A stretch of DNA of 64,000 nt from Enteractinococcus coprophilus (GTDB lineage Bacteria > Actinomycetota > Actinomycetes > Actinomycetales > Micrococcaceae), in the NCBI RefSeq assembly GCF_006716305.1, contig NZ_VFOU01000003.1:372001-436000 (forward strand), given 5' to 3'. Made by a program: the position numbers and the translations under genes. A model generated the notes under the pieces. The model did no database searches. It worked only from the letters and a program-made list of their open reading frames with translations, and had not been told where the DNA came from. Below, one piece after another: positions 52,864 to 61,656 of this stretch; position 1 is the stretch's first letter; every line of letters starts with the position of its first letter.

Positions 52864-53484
52864 CTAGGATTCGCTGGCGGTATCTTTGACATGGCGTGCA
52901 GCTCGTTGTGAATCGTCTTTGAGGTCTTGAGCGTGGCTTTGGCCTTCCTCTTTGACGTTTTGTACACTCTGGGAAGCAGTGTCCTTCACTGCTTGTGCAG
53001 CCTGCTGAGCCTGTGGTTTCAGGTGCTCACCAGCCTCCTGCGCAACGGACTTCGCTTCATCAACCAGTGGTTGTGCGCGATCTTTGACCTTTTCAGCAGC
53101 GTCTTGCTCTGTGCGAGACGCCGGGATGAGCGAGGCGGCTAGCCAACCTGCCCCAAAGGCAATGAGCCCGGCGGCCAAGGGGTTACCACGGGTCCCAGAA
53201 CTGATTTTGTCTGGGAGAGTTTGGACGGCTTCACCCGCCTGGTGCGCCATATCTTGCGCTCGTTCACCGGCTTGCTGCAGTGCACCAGAGTCACTGCCGG
53301 CGTCCTCATCGGGTGTGCCCATGATCGACTCGCGAACATTTCTGACACGGTCTCGAACGCGATCTTTTTGACGTTCTACCACTTTTGTCGGATCGACCTT
53401 TTCGGCGAGCGCATCAACATCTTGGCCAAGTGCGGCTCGGGTCTGTTCAATATCGGTTCGAATTTGCTCAGGATTGTTACTCAT
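52864..53484 (-). CDS. DUF3618 domain protein
   Basis: 206 residues. N-terminal DUF3618 helix (IRTDIEQTRAALGQDVDALAEKVDPTKVVERQK region, about 7-45). One amphipathic/hydrophobic segment sits at about 105-122 (NPLAAGLIAFGAGWLAASLIP). The C-terminal half is long, Ala/Gln/Lys-rich and helical like LEA or apolipoprotein repeats (QEAGEHLKPQAQQAAQAVKDT). Members accompany Holin-X genes in actinobacteria and are thought to associate with the membrane. Last gene of a three-gene operon with four-base overlaps. Confidence 0.85.
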   Translation of the reverse strand: MSNNPEQIRTDIEQTRAALGQDVDALAEKVDPTKVVERQKDRVRDRVRNVRESIMGTPDEDAGSDSGALQQAGERAQDMAHQAGEAVQTLPDKISSGTRGNPLAAGLIAFGAGWLAASLIPASRTEQDAAEKVKDRAQPLVDEAKSVAQEAGEHLKPQAQQAAQAVKDTASQSVQNVKEEGQSHAQDLKDDSQRAARHVKDTASES

Positions 53485-53966
53485 GGGGTCTCCTTCCTGG
53501 GATCAATGGTCGCAGGGATCTCTTCGAGGGTCTCCTGTGTCTTCGGCAGACCTTTGATCTGTTCGAGTTTCTTCTTGCCAACCATCACCAGAATTGCCGC
53601 GATAATGGCCCATACGACGGCGACGATAAGTGCCGCCCAACCGAGGTGCATGACGCTACCAAGGGCCCACATCAGGGCCGTCGAGAGGAACAGCAGCACA
53701 AAGATCGCTCCGATGGCTGCTCCAACTAGCATGCCGATACCGGCGCCTGCCTGTTTGGCAGACTCGGTGGCTTCGGCTTTAGCTAACTGGATTTCTTGGC
53801 GAACCAGGGTGCTGAGGTCTTTGGATAACCGGGCGAACATTTCGCCTAGTGATTCGTTTTCGGCCCGGCGTTCGGCCCTGGTATCGGGTGCTTCAGTGGC
53901 ACCTGTGGTGATATCACGTGCGGCTCGATCCGGATGGCCGGCATCAGATACGTGCCGGGAATTCAT
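53481..53966 (-). CDS. Putative actinobacterial Holin-X family protein
   Basis: 161 residues with two closely spaced transmembrane helices (about 73-98 and 106-128: GMLVGAAIGAIFVLLFLSTALMWALG; LGWAALIVAVVWAIIAAILVMVG). They are preceded by the family motif SLGEMFARLSKDLSTLVRQEIQLAKAEATE and followed by a short charged tail. Despite the name, chromosomal members are not phage holins; they are membrane proteins of unknown role. Overlaps its upstream and downstream neighbours by 4 bases each. Confidence 0.88.
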   Translation of the reverse strand: MNSRHVSDAGHPDRAARDITTGATEAPDTRAERRAENESLGEMFARLSKDLSTLVRQEIQLAKAEATESAKQAGAGIGMLVGAAIGAIFVLLFLSTALMWALGSVMHLGWAALIVAVVWAIIAAILVMVGKKKLEQIKGLPKTQETLEEIPATIDPRKETP

Positions 53967-54625
53967 AGGCGACCTCCCAAATCTGTACGTGGGTGTTCTA
54001 CATCTGGTTGAACACCGAGTGTTTCAGTCCCGCGCACCGGCTGGGTTGCCGAAGGGCGCGGAAGGTGGCGATCGGTGGTGCCACGGTGTTGGGGCGTTGA
54101 GTTGTCTTCGGAGCCGGTATCCCGAAGTCCGCGAGTGAGTCGACCGGCCAACAGCCCGGCACCGGCGGCCAGAAGTAAGAAGGTACCGGGACGGCGCGAG
54201 GCAAATCGACGGACGTCGTCCAACAGATCCGCAGGTTCTTTGGTCTCCAGATGCCGGGTCAATGCTTCGGCGCGATCGGCCACGGTAGAGACCGCACGAA
54301 GTACCATGTCCGACTGCGGGCTTTCGCCGCGGCTGATGCGCTGCAGGTCGTCAGTCACGGTGCGGGACTGCTCGGCTAAGCGTTGTTGCTGCGTCGAAGC
54401 TTGCACGCCGACTTCATCCTGAACCGACTTGCCCAATGATTTTGCCTGGGTCATCGCTTCGTCTTGTACAGCGTGAGCCTCGTCCTTGGCGGTGCCAGCC
54501 AAGTCACTGGCTGCCGACTGCGCGTGATCTTTGAGTCGATCCGCTTCTTGTCGGGTGGCCTCTTTGGGATCCTTACCGGTCCCGGTCGAAGCCAGGGGAT
54601 TTGATGCTTCCGGATTCGTTGTCAT
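53963..54625 (-). CDS. Helical LEA/YtxH-like envelope-stress protein
   Basis: 220 residues. The N-terminal 100 residues are an uninterrupted charged helix pattern rich in Ala/Gln/Asp/Lys (AQSAASDLAGTAKDEAHAVQ). A middle segment (about 100-140) resembles the nearby DUF3618 protein in style (DMVLRAVSTVADRAEALTRH). A short hydrophobic stretch lies at about 148-166 (GTFLLLAAGAGLLAGRLTRG), and the tail is polar. No family is firmly recognised. GGAGGAACACTT precedes the ATG. First gene of the three-gene operon. Confidence 0.7.
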   Translation of the reverse strand: MTTNPEASNPLASTGTGKDPKEATRQEADRLKDHAQSAASDLAGTAKDEAHAVQDEAMTQAKSLGKSVQDEVGVQASTQQQRLAEQSRTVTDDLQRISRGESPQSDMVLRAVSTVADRAEALTRHLETKEPADLLDDVRRFASRRPGTFLLLAAGAGLLAGRLTRGLRDTGSEDNSTPQHRGTTDRHLPRPSATQPVRGTETLGVQPDVEHPRTDLGGRL

Positions 54626-54904
54626 AAGTGTTCCTCCGTTCTGATTCCGACGGCGTCTCCGTCGGTACCGTTGGGGTCACGAACAAACCGTGAATGTATC
54701 GCTTCCATTTTCGACACTAACGAAACGACTGTGCGTCCAAAACAGCTGTTGACCGACATTTTCTTAACTTCTTTGGATTCCGTCTGCAATTTTTCGACAT
54801 TTCCCATGCTGGCATGGGTTTTCCGCATAATTCTCGAGAGCATTTTGCTCGTCCAAATCGTCAACATTTGTGCAATATTTGAGCGTATCCTGGGAGGTCA
54901 AGAC
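54626..54904. other. Divergent intergenic region (stress operon / MFS exporter)
   Basis: 279 bases, more AT-rich than its surroundings. Contains the inverted repeat CCGACGG-N5-CCGTCGG (54647-54665), close to the stress-operon start, and the near-perfect palindrome CCCATGCTGGCATGGG (54803-54818) followed by TTTT. They could be operators for the two divergent promoters or, for the second, a weak terminator. No convincing small gene. Confidence 0.4.
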
Positions 54905-56230
54905 TTGTTTCCCTCATACAGCGTAAAAGTTAGCTTAGAAAGCAGCATGTCAGACCAGCCCCGAACGACGAAACCTTTTGCCAATGCGTTCCAAATTTAT
55001 GCGCCATCGCTTATCTATGCGATCGGACTGGGCGCGATCATGCCGGCCATCGCGGGAGCCTCAAGTCGATTTGGCGTCTCACTTGCCGTCGCAGCTAGTA
55101 CTGTCACGCTGATTGGTATCGGCTCACTGATTGCTAATGCCCCGGCCGCTCAATTAGCTTCCCGCGCCGGAGAACGTCTGACCATGATCTTCTCAGCGCT
55201 AGTCGGCACGCTGGGCGTCACGCTCGCGTGGGCGATGGTGGCCGGCTGGTTTCCGCTTCAGCCCCCATCTGATTTCGTCGGCTATATGGTTGGCATTTTA
55301 ATGATCGGGATGGCCGGGGCCGGCTTCAATCTGGCGCGGCAGTCCTATCTGGCGGTCGCGGTGCCCGTATCCCATCGAGCTCGAGCGATGTCGCTGCTGG
55401 GCGGCATGTTGCGCATCGGGTCATTCGTCGGACCATTTCTTGGCGCCCTGGTGCAGAGCTTTATGGGCATGCAGGGCGCGTTTGCCGTGGGGGCAGCATG
55501 CATGGGCATCGCCGTCGTCGTGTCATTATTCATTGAAGAGCTCGTGGAACCCAACACACCGTCGCACCTGGAATCGACGACGACCAACCCGATCGAGATC
55601 ATCACGAACCCCACGATGACGTCACTGGCCAAACAACACTGGCGAGTACTGCTGTCCACGGGGCTCGGCGTGCTGTGTCTGGCAGCAATGCGAGCCTCGC
55701 GGACCGCGGTGATCCCGCTGTGGGCCGGGCATCTGGGGCTCAGTCCCGCTCACGCTTCGTTGATTTACGGGGTCGCCGGAGCAATCGACCTGGTGATGTT
55801 CTACCCGTCCGGGCTGCTCATGGACCGCAAAGGTCGCCGGGTGGTGGCCATATCCTGTTTAGCCGGGCTGGCGATCGGCACGGCAGTCGTGCCATTTACC
55901 GGCACCGCCGGCTGGCTCATGGTGGCCGCAGTGCTCATCGGGTTGGGCAACGGCTTTGGCGCCGGGATCGTGATGACGCTGGGTGCCGACTACTCCCCCG
56001 ACATTGGACGACCGAAATTCCTGGCCCTGTGGCGGCTGCTATCCGACACCGGCACTCTCTCTGGTCCCCTGCTGATTTCGGCGGTTACCGCCGTCTCGAC
56101 GCTCGCTTTTGGCATCTGGTCGATTGCAGTTCTGGGGTTTGTGGGTGCCGGCATCTTCGCGAAATCCCTGCCACCCGGGCCGGGATCGGTCGCCCGACAA
56201 ACCGAGGCACCCACCAAACCTGGGAACTAG
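54905..56230 (+). CDS. MFS transporter (drug-exporter-like)
   Basis: 441-residue permease with about 12 helices in two six-helix halves. The inter-helix motif between TM2 and TM3 is weak (AQLASRAGERL), and the second-half motif is DRKGRRVV (LMDRKGRRVVAISCL). TM1 begins at FQIYAPSLIYAIGLGAIMP. It fits the 12-TM drug:H+ antiporter or sugar-efflux-like group, with substrate unknown. The TTG at 54905 was chosen because a full GGAGGT lies 6 bases upstream; the first in-frame ATG (54947) has no such site. It ends in a 4-base overlap with the convergent alcohol dehydrogenase gene. Confidence 0.85.
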   Translation: MFPSYSVKVSLESSMSDQPRTTKPFANAFQIYAPSLIYAIGLGAIMPAIAGASSRFGVSLAVAASTVTLIGIGSLIANAPAAQLASRAGERLTMIFSALVGTLGVTLAWAMVAGWFPLQPPSDFVGYMVGILMIGMAGAGFNLARQSYLAVAVPVSHRARAMSLLGGMLRIGSFVGPFLGALVQSFMGMQGAFAVGAACMGIAVVVSLFIEELVEPNTPSHLESTTTNPIEIITNPTMTSLAKQHWRVLLSTGLGVLCLAAMRASRTAVIPLWAGHLGLSPAHASLIYGVAGAIDLVMFYPSGLLMDRKGRRVVAISCLAGLAIGTAVVPFTGTAGWLMVAAVLIGLGNGFGAGIVMTLGADYSPDIGRPKFLALWRLLSDTGTLSGPLLISAVTAVSTLAFGIWSIAVLGFVGAGIFAKSLPPGPGSVARQTEAPTKPGN

Positions 56231-57324
56231 GAGAAGTCAGTGATGACGACGCGATTCACTTTCGGGTCGCGAATCATCTCGTAGCCTTGATTGACCTCGC
56301 TGAGTTTAATTTCTGCCGATACGAGATCGTCGAGGTTCAGACGCCCTGCTTGGTATTGCTCCACGAGCATCGCCATGTCACGCTTCGGCACGCCCGATCC
56401 CATAAACACACCTTGTACGGCCTTACGTCCGAAAGCGTTGTGCATAGGGACCGTGTCAAGCGTATCGGTAGGTGAACCCATACCGATCTGATAGAGCGTT
56501 CCACCGCGGTCTAACATGTCATAACCCTGCTGTGCCGTAGCGCCAATACCGACGACGTCGAAAACCGTACGCACACCGTATCCACCGGTCAATTCCTGAA
56601 CGGCAGCCACGGGATCAGTTTCTGCAGAGTTGATCGTATGCGTTGCACCGAAAGCCTGAGCGGCATCGAGCGATTCTTGATTGACGTCGATCGAGATAAT
56701 CTTGCCGGCACTGGCGAGTTTCGCACCCGAGACAACGTTCAGTCCGACGCCGCCAGCGCCGATAATGACAACGTCTTCACCGGGTCGAACTTTGGCAGCG
56801 TTCAGCACGGCGCCAGTTCCGGTGATCACTCCACAACCCAGTACCGCAGCTTGAGCGAACGGCATATCGTCCGGCAGTTTGACCAACATATTTTCGTGAA
56901 TCAATGCCTCCTGCGCGAACCCGCCCAGTGCCATGCCTTGAGTCAGTGGCTGACCCTCAGCATCGGTCAACCGGGGTGCGTCGTCGGCACCGCGGACCGT
57001 GAGTTCTGGTGAACGACATAGTCCAGGCTCACCATCGAGACACTGTTCACATTTACCGCAAAATTGCACAAGGCAGGCTGCGACATGGTCACCAACAGCG
57101 AATTCGGTGACATTTGGGCCAATCGAGGTAACAACGCCCGCGACTTCGTGCCCGAGCACTGCCGGAGGCGGGTAGTTGACCGCTAGGCTCATCTCCATGT
57201 GGTCTGAGCCGCATAGGCCCGAGGCTTTCACCTCGATACGTACTTCTTGATCGATCGGATCGGCGATCTGGATGTCTTCTTCAACCCAGCCGGCGCCGAG
57301 TTCTCGCACAACCATTGCTTTCAT
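56227..57324 (-). CDS. Zinc-dependent alcohol dehydrogenase (class III-like MDR)
   Basis: 365-residue medium-chain dehydrogenase. Catalytic zinc ligands C38, H59 and E60; structural zinc C89, C92, C95 and C103; cofactor motif GAGGVG with an Asp (SIDVNQ) at the end of beta-2, which favours NAD. An insert near 106-135 (TVRGADDAPRLTDAEGQPL) is typical of the class III/AdhD-like branch. It oxidises primary alcohols or the reverse. GGAGG lies 8 bases before the ATG. It is divergent from the aldehyde dehydrogenase gene, so the pair can take an alcohol to its acid. Confidence 0.92.
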   Translation of the reverse strand: MKAMVVRELGAGWVEEDIQIADPIDQEVRIEVKASGLCGSDHMEMSLAVNYPPPAVLGHEVAGVVTSIGPNVTEFAVGDHVAACLVQFCGKCEQCLDGEPGLCRSPELTVRGADDAPRLTDAEGQPLTQGMALGGFAQEALIHENMLVKLPDDMPFAQAAVLGCGVITGTGAVLNAAKVRPGEDVVIIGAGGVGLNVVSGAKLASAGKIISIDVNQESLDAAQAFGATHTINSAETDPVAAVQELTGGYGVRTVFDVVGIGATAQQGYDMLDRGGTLYQIGMGSPTDTLDTVPMHNAFGRKAVQGVFMGSGVPKRDMAMLVEQYQAGRLNLDDLVSAEIKLSEVNQGYEMIRDPKVNRVVITDFS

Positions 57325-57547
57325 GGCAAGATACCTCCATATTCATGCAAACGTGGTGTAGTCCACGTAACGTCACTGTAACGAACCTCTCTTCTCCTGC
57401 GCGTCCGGAATGCCGGCCCGTCAACAGGCTTGCACAGAATTCCAACAATCCTGCACGGGAGTGCTACTTAACCCAGGTCACATTCTGGCAATCTGGAATA
57501 ATGAACAGGTCCCTCGGTGGACTACCAGACAAAATACGGAGGAATGC
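57325..57547. promoter_or_regulatory. Divergent promoter region of the alcohol/aldehyde dehydrogenase pair
   Basis: 223 bases with no gene. AATAAT at 57499-57504 may be a -10 for the aldehyde dehydrogenase. The nearby AraC-type regulator is the obvious candidate to bind here, but I could not pick out an operator with confidence. Confidence 0.3.
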
Positions 57548-58963
57548 ATGCCCACAACGCTGACGACACACGAAAACTTACTGGATGCCATCACTGTGGA
57601 CGACGGTCACCCCATCTACGATCCTGCCAACGGCGAATTGATCGGCAAGACAAAAATGTCAAAACCGCAAGACGTCGATGCCGCCGTCGCGAAAGCCAAA
57701 GCGGCACAGCAATCGTGGGGTGCCCTCTCCCCTGCCGAACGTTCCGAATACCTCCACAAAGCCGCCGACGCGGTCAAGGCATCCGCTGAAGCTCTCGCAC
57801 AGATCCTGGCCCGCGAAGTGGGTAAGCCACTGAACGGCCCGAATGCTCGTTTTGAAGCTGGCGCGTGTGAAGCCTGGCTGCGCGCCAACGCTGATTTCTC
57901 ACTCGAAGACGAAGTTTTGGTCGATGATGAATCGGGCAAAGCAGTGTTGAGCTATGTTCCGCTGGGCGTCGTTGGAGCCATCGGTCCGTGGAACTGGCCG
58001 ATGATGATTTCGGTCTGGCAATTGGCTCCATCGCTGCGGATGGGGAACACTGTGATTTTAAAGCCGTCCGAACATACTCCATTGTCTGTCCAGGCCTTAG
58101 TCGCGGTGCTGAACCAAGTCCTGCCCGAAGATGTTCTGCAAGTCGTACCCGGTGCCGGCGATATCGGTCAGGCGGTTTCGGAGCACCCTGACATCGACAA
58201 GATCATGTTCACCGGCTCGACCACAACCGGTCAAGCGATCATGCGAAGCGCCGCTGCAGATCTGAAGCGCCTGACTCTGGAACTGGGCGGCAACGATGCC
58301 GGTATCGTCCTGGACGACATCAATATCGAGGAAATGGCTGAAGACATTTTCTGGGGTGCGTTTATCAACACCGGCCAGACCTGTGCGGCACTGAAGCGTC
58401 TCTACGTTCCTGCCGCAATCTATGATGAACTCGTCCAGGCGCTTGGCAAAATTGCCGCCGAAACCCCGATGGGACAAGGTGTCTCCGAAGAAAATGTGTT
58501 GGGCCCGTTGCAGAACGAAGCCCAACGGAATATCGTGGCCGACCTTGTCGAAGAAGCCCGCAAAGCTGGAGCAACCATCGTCACCGGCGGTAATCCAACA
58601 GCCGATGAGGCAGGCTACTTCTACCCGGCAACTATCGTGGCCGATATTGACCAACAGAACCCGTTGGTGCAAATCGAACAGTTCGGGCCCGCCTTGCCGA
58701 TCGTCAAATACGATAACCTCGATCAGGCCATTGAATGGGCTAACGAACTTGAAGTGGGCCTCGGTTCCTCGGTGTGGTCGTCCGATGAACAGCGTGCTCG
58801 TGAAGTCGCCAACCGTCTCATCGCTGGTACGACCTGGATCAATAAGCACGGTGCAGTCGATCCCCGTGTCCCATTTGGCGGGGTCAAGAAATCCGGCATG
58901 GGCCTTGAATTCGGTGTGGAAGGCTTGAAGCAAGTCGCCCAACCGAAAGTCACTTCGTACTAA
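57548..58963 (+). CDS. NAD(P)-dependent aldehyde dehydrogenase
   Basis: 471-residue enzyme oxidising an aldehyde to the acid. Cofactor region PWNWPMMISVWQLAPSLRMGNTVILKPSEHTP, NAD-binding FTGSTTTGQ, general base E245 (LELGGNDAG) and nucleophile C279 (NTGQTCAALKRLYV), with the normal 34-residue spacing. C-terminal motif KHGAVDPRVPFGGVKKSGMG (last block of the family). The ATG at 57548 has GGAGG 6 bases upstream; the frame is open for 46 more codons without coding character. The substrate is unclear; the branch resembles betaine/aromatic aldehyde dehydrogenases. A strong terminator separates it from the AraC regulator. Confidence 0.93.
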   Translation: MPTTLTTHENLLDAITVDDGHPIYDPANGELIGKTKMSKPQDVDAAVAKAKAAQQSWGALSPAERSEYLHKAADAVKASAEALAQILAREVGKPLNGPNARFEAGACEAWLRANADFSLEDEVLVDDESGKAVLSYVPLGVVGAIGPWNWPMMISVWQLAPSLRMGNTVILKPSEHTPLSVQALVAVLNQVLPEDVLQVVPGAGDIGQAVSEHPDIDKIMFTGSTTTGQAIMRSAAADLKRLTLELGGNDAGIVLDDINIEEMAEDIFWGAFINTGQTCAALKRLYVPAAIYDELVQALGKIAAETPMGQGVSEENVLGPLQNEAQRNIVADLVEEARKAGATIVTGGNPTADEAGYFYPATIVADIDQQNPLVQIEQFGPALPIVKYDNLDQAIEWANELEVGLGSSVWSSDEQRAREVANRLIAGTTWINKHGAVDPRVPFGGVKKSGMGLEFGVEGLKQVAQPKVTSY

Positions 58964-58980
58964 CGCAAGCCACTCTTACT

Positions 58981-59034
58981 ACAACAAAGCGCTGTTTCGA
59001 ACGTCGGTCGAGGTTCGAAACAGCGCTTTGTTGT
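58981..59034 (+). terminator. Long perfect hairpin terminator
   Basis: A 22 bp perfect stem (58981-59002 with 59013-59034), 10-base loop, followed by TCGTTC. One of the longest perfect hairpins in the window; probably terminates the aldehyde dehydrogenase transcript. Confidence 0.85.
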
Positions 59035-59140
59035 TCGTTCTGTGCGACGAGAGTCCCGCATCGCCCGCCTACCTGGCTAGAATGTCGAAGGTAGAGTGCT
59101 CAAGCTGAACACTCATATGTACTCCACTAAAGAGTAGGAC

Positions 59141-60112
59141 ATGACGAGGCGCTTCGACGATGATTCATCTGTAACTATCGCGCCCATGCCGGAACGGAAT
59201 CTAGATTTTCTCGCGTGGACGGCGCTCGTGCATGAAAATTTCCCACACATTGACCTGACCACATCAATTCCTGATAATTTCAGAGCTGGTCAACACTACG
59301 TCGCCCTCGATGACATTCAGCTGTTCGATATGGCCACTGGCCCGCACACAGTAGAACAGCAAAGGGTACTAACAGACTCCGCAGGACCGCAGCTATGCAA
59401 GCTATCCCTGCAATTTTCGGGCACTACTGAGCTCACACAAGACGGAAGAAGCTGCATATTAGCGCCTGGCGACTTAGCACTCTATGTTGCGCATCGCCCC
59501 TATCAGCTTGACTATCTAGAAGATCAACGAAGCTTAATTATCCAGTTTCCACAGGATGCGTTACACCTAGTTCAGCAGCAGGTCGCCGAGGTCACGGCCA
59601 TCCCGATCAACGCTAATACCGGACTTGGTAGAGTCGCTGTTCCTCTCTTTGAACAGCTGGCTGCTAACCTGCATATCTTGCAGGGTCCACACGCGCTACG
59701 GCTGGTCCGCTCCGCATTGGAAATGCTAGTGACTGTCCTCCATGAAGCGTCTCGGCCAGGGGAAACTACGAGCCGAGAAAATCCGCTATTCGACCAAGCA
59801 GTGGCATTTATTGCCGATCACCTCTATGACCCAGAGCTGGGACCGCAAATGATCGCCGACTACTTTTATGTCTCGGTCCGACAGCTGCACAGTAAGTTCG
59901 CTGAAGAAGGCGAGACTGTAGGTACGTTTATACGGAATGAACGCTTAGGACGCATCAGAGAAGATTTGGCAGATCCAACTCGACAGAACGAAACTGTCCA
60001 AGCGATCAGCGCACGCTACGGGCTAACGGATGCCTCATACGTGTCGAAACTCTTTAAACAGGCCTACGGACAGACACCATCCCACTATCGGCACAGTATC
60101 TTCGGGAATTAA
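59141..60112 (+). CDS. AraC-family transcriptional regulator (FeaR-like)
   Basis: 323 residues. An N-terminal cupin-like AraC_binding_2 domain (about 20-190) includes LSLQFSGTTELTQDGRSCILAPGDLALYVAHRPYQLDY (centre of the domain). A C-terminal AraC DNA-binding domain has two helix-turn-helices (about 215-320: MIADYFYVSVRQLHSKFAEEG; AISARYGLTDASYVSKLFKQAYGQTP). The layout resembles FeaR, which activates an aldehyde dehydrogenase gene in amine catabolism. Position next to the aldehyde/alcohol dehydrogenase pair supports the same logic. Lower-GC codon use than its neighbours is apparent by eye. Confidence 0.9.
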   Translation: MTRRFDDDSSVTIAPMPERNLDFLAWTALVHENFPHIDLTTSIPDNFRAGQHYVALDDIQLFDMATGPHTVEQQRVLTDSAGPQLCKLSLQFSGTTELTQDGRSCILAPGDLALYVAHRPYQLDYLEDQRSLIIQFPQDALHLVQQQVAEVTAIPINANTGLGRVAVPLFEQLAANLHILQGPHALRLVRSALEMLVTVLHEASRPGETTSRENPLFDQAVAFIADHLYDPELGPQMIADYFYVSVRQLHSKFAEEGETVGTFIRNERLGRIREDLADPTRQNETVQAISARYGLTDASYVSKLFKQAYGQTPSHYRHSIFGN

Positions 60113-60113
60113 C

Positions 60114-60404
60114 TCAGTCGCCTTCGTCAGGGGCCCAGCGATAGCGCTTCATATCGATTTTGTCCCCTGGGATCTCCAGACCTTCGTCCCGCAGCATCGG
60201 AAGTTGTTGGGGTTTCGCTACGGTACCGTCGGTGCGCACGATGCGCTGCCATGGAAGGTCCCCGCCATCCTCTTTTAATACCCAGCCAACGATCCGCGGG
60301 CTGGGGGCATCCGTCATGGCCGCGATGTCGCCGTACGAAGCCACCCGTCCGCGCGGCACGCGCGCAATGGCCGCACGGATGCGCTCATGTGTTTCCTCAT
60401 CCAT
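60114..60404 (-). CDS. Alkyltransferase-like (ATL) protein, MGMT family
   Basis: 96-residue DNA-binding protein corresponding to the C-terminal domain of O6-alkylguanine transferases. Helix-turn-helix and Arg-finger region IPRGRVASYGDIAAM type (VPRGRVASYGDIAAMTDAPSPR, 16-37). At the place of the alkyl-acceptor Cys (P-C-H-R-V) it has P51-W52-Q-R-I, the ATL signature. ATLs bind O6-alkylguanine without repairing it and hand it to nucleotide-excision repair; a UvrA paralogue is encoded 2 kb away. Confidence 0.92.
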   Translation of the reverse strand: MDEETHERIRAAIARVPRGRVASYGDIAAMTDAPSPRIVGWVLKEDGGDLPWQRIVRTDGTVAKPQQLPMLRDEGLEIPGDKIDMKRYRWAPDEGD

Positions 60405-60724
60405 ATCCCTATTGTCACACGGATGACTAAAACCATCATCGAGGAAAATCCGACCAAGTGGCGACAGGATTTGGGCGACATTGCTCTACGATTTTTCGCA
60501 GACCCCCGCATGACCATGCCGAAGCTTCGACGTTCAAATTGCTCACCAGTATGGCCGGACCGGCCCAAAACGTGAGGACCACACACGAGATCTGTGGCCT
60601 GCGGCGCACATCGGGGGATGTCAAAACCGCCTGTCAAAAGCTAAAGTGGCGGTACTACGACCGCTACACCATATTGGTGAACAGCAGCTGATCTATCATC
60701 TGTTTGAAGAAAGAGGAACAGCGC
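60405..60724. other. 320-base region without a confident gene
   Basis: A short frame at 60423-60575 (50 codons: MTKTIIEENPTKWRQDLG at its start) continues in character into another frame (to about 60691: SGDVKTACQKLKWRYYDR). That could mean a small frameshifted or decayed gene, but no family is recognised and codon use is not convincing. The last 25 bases hold the ribosome-binding site of the Rieske gene. Confidence 0.3.
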
Positions 60725-61576
60725 ATGTTTGGGATATCACGTGTCGTCAAACGTATCGAAGAAGAAAAATCTTTAGACCAAATCTCTGAACCAGTCTCGA
60801 AGGTGGTCTCAAAACTTACCGACCCGGATGCGATCAAATATCTGCTGTCCGGTTCCTGGTTAGGTCATCAACTGCACCCGATGCTCACGGACTTACCAAT
60901 TGGTGCGTGGATGATGGCGAGCACACTGGATATGACCGGTGGCAAAAAAATGCAGCCGGCGAGTCAACGGCTCGTAGCGCTGGGGATATTGTCCTCCATT
61001 CCAACCGCAATGACAGGAGCCTCCGATTGGGCGGACTCCTACGGTAAAGAACGTCGCGTCGGGATGGCGCACATCCTGGGCAATGTCTGGGGCACTGCTT
61101 TCCAAACTCTGTCTTGGGTGGCTCGCAAGAACGACCGACACAAACTCGGGGCGGGGTTGTCGCTGCTTGGGTTAGGGTTCACCGGCAGCGCGGCTTATCT
61201 TGGCGGACATCTCACCCTGGATATGGGCGTTGGTGTCAGCCATGCCGCATTTGAACAGCGCACTAAAAAATGGACGGATGTTGCTGCCGAAGAGGATGTA
61301 CAAGAGGGCCAGCTCATTCGCGTGACCGCCAATAAAACCCCTGTGGTGTTGACTCGTCACAAAGGCGAACTGCGTGCGCTCTCTGCCACGTGCGTTCACG
61401 CCGGTGGACCGCTGGATAAAGGCCGCATCGAAGGCGATTGTATTGTGTGCCCATGGCATCACAGTAAATTCCGTATCTCCGACGGCAGCCCGATGCGCGG
61501 TCCTGCAGCAGCGAACCAACCTAGTTGGGAAATACGCGCCCAAGAAGGTCGCGTCCTAGTGAAAGCAGCCAACTAA
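60725..61576 (+). CDS. DUF2231 membrane domain fused to Rieske [2Fe-2S] ferredoxin
   Basis: 283 residues. Residues about 40-175 are a DUF2231-type four-helix membrane domain (GHQLHPMLTDLPIGAWMMASTLDM; ALGILSSIPTAMTGASDWAD; LGAGLSLLGLGFTGSAAYLGGHL). The cytosolic Rieske domain follows (about 190-283), with complete cluster ligands C223-x-H225 and C242-x2-H245. It is probably a membrane-bound electron carrier; partners unknown. The ATG at 60725 has GAGGA 7 bases upstream. Confidence 0.92.
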   Translation: MFGISRVVKRIEEEKSLDQISEPVSKVVSKLTDPDAIKYLLSGSWLGHQLHPMLTDLPIGAWMMASTLDMTGGKKMQPASQRLVALGILSSIPTAMTGASDWADSYGKERRVGMAHILGNVWGTAFQTLSWVARKNDRHKLGAGLSLLGLGFTGSAAYLGGHLTLDMGVGVSHAAFEQRTKKWTDVAAEEDVQEGQLIRVTANKTPVVLTRHKGELRALSATCVHAGGPLDKGRIEGDCIVCPWHHSKFRISDGSPMRGPAAANQPSWEIRAQEGRVLVKAAN

Positions 61577-61656
61577 CGCGACATCGTGGGTGACGCATCG
61601 GAACATCGTGCTCGTGTGCTTCCGGTGCGTCCCGTGTTTTTAGTGAAGGATCATTT

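Noticed and set aside
58097-58942. 281-codon minus-strand frame opposite the aldehyde dehydrogenase
   Set aside because: Antisense shadow; the dehydrogenase has all catalytic motifs on the plus strand.
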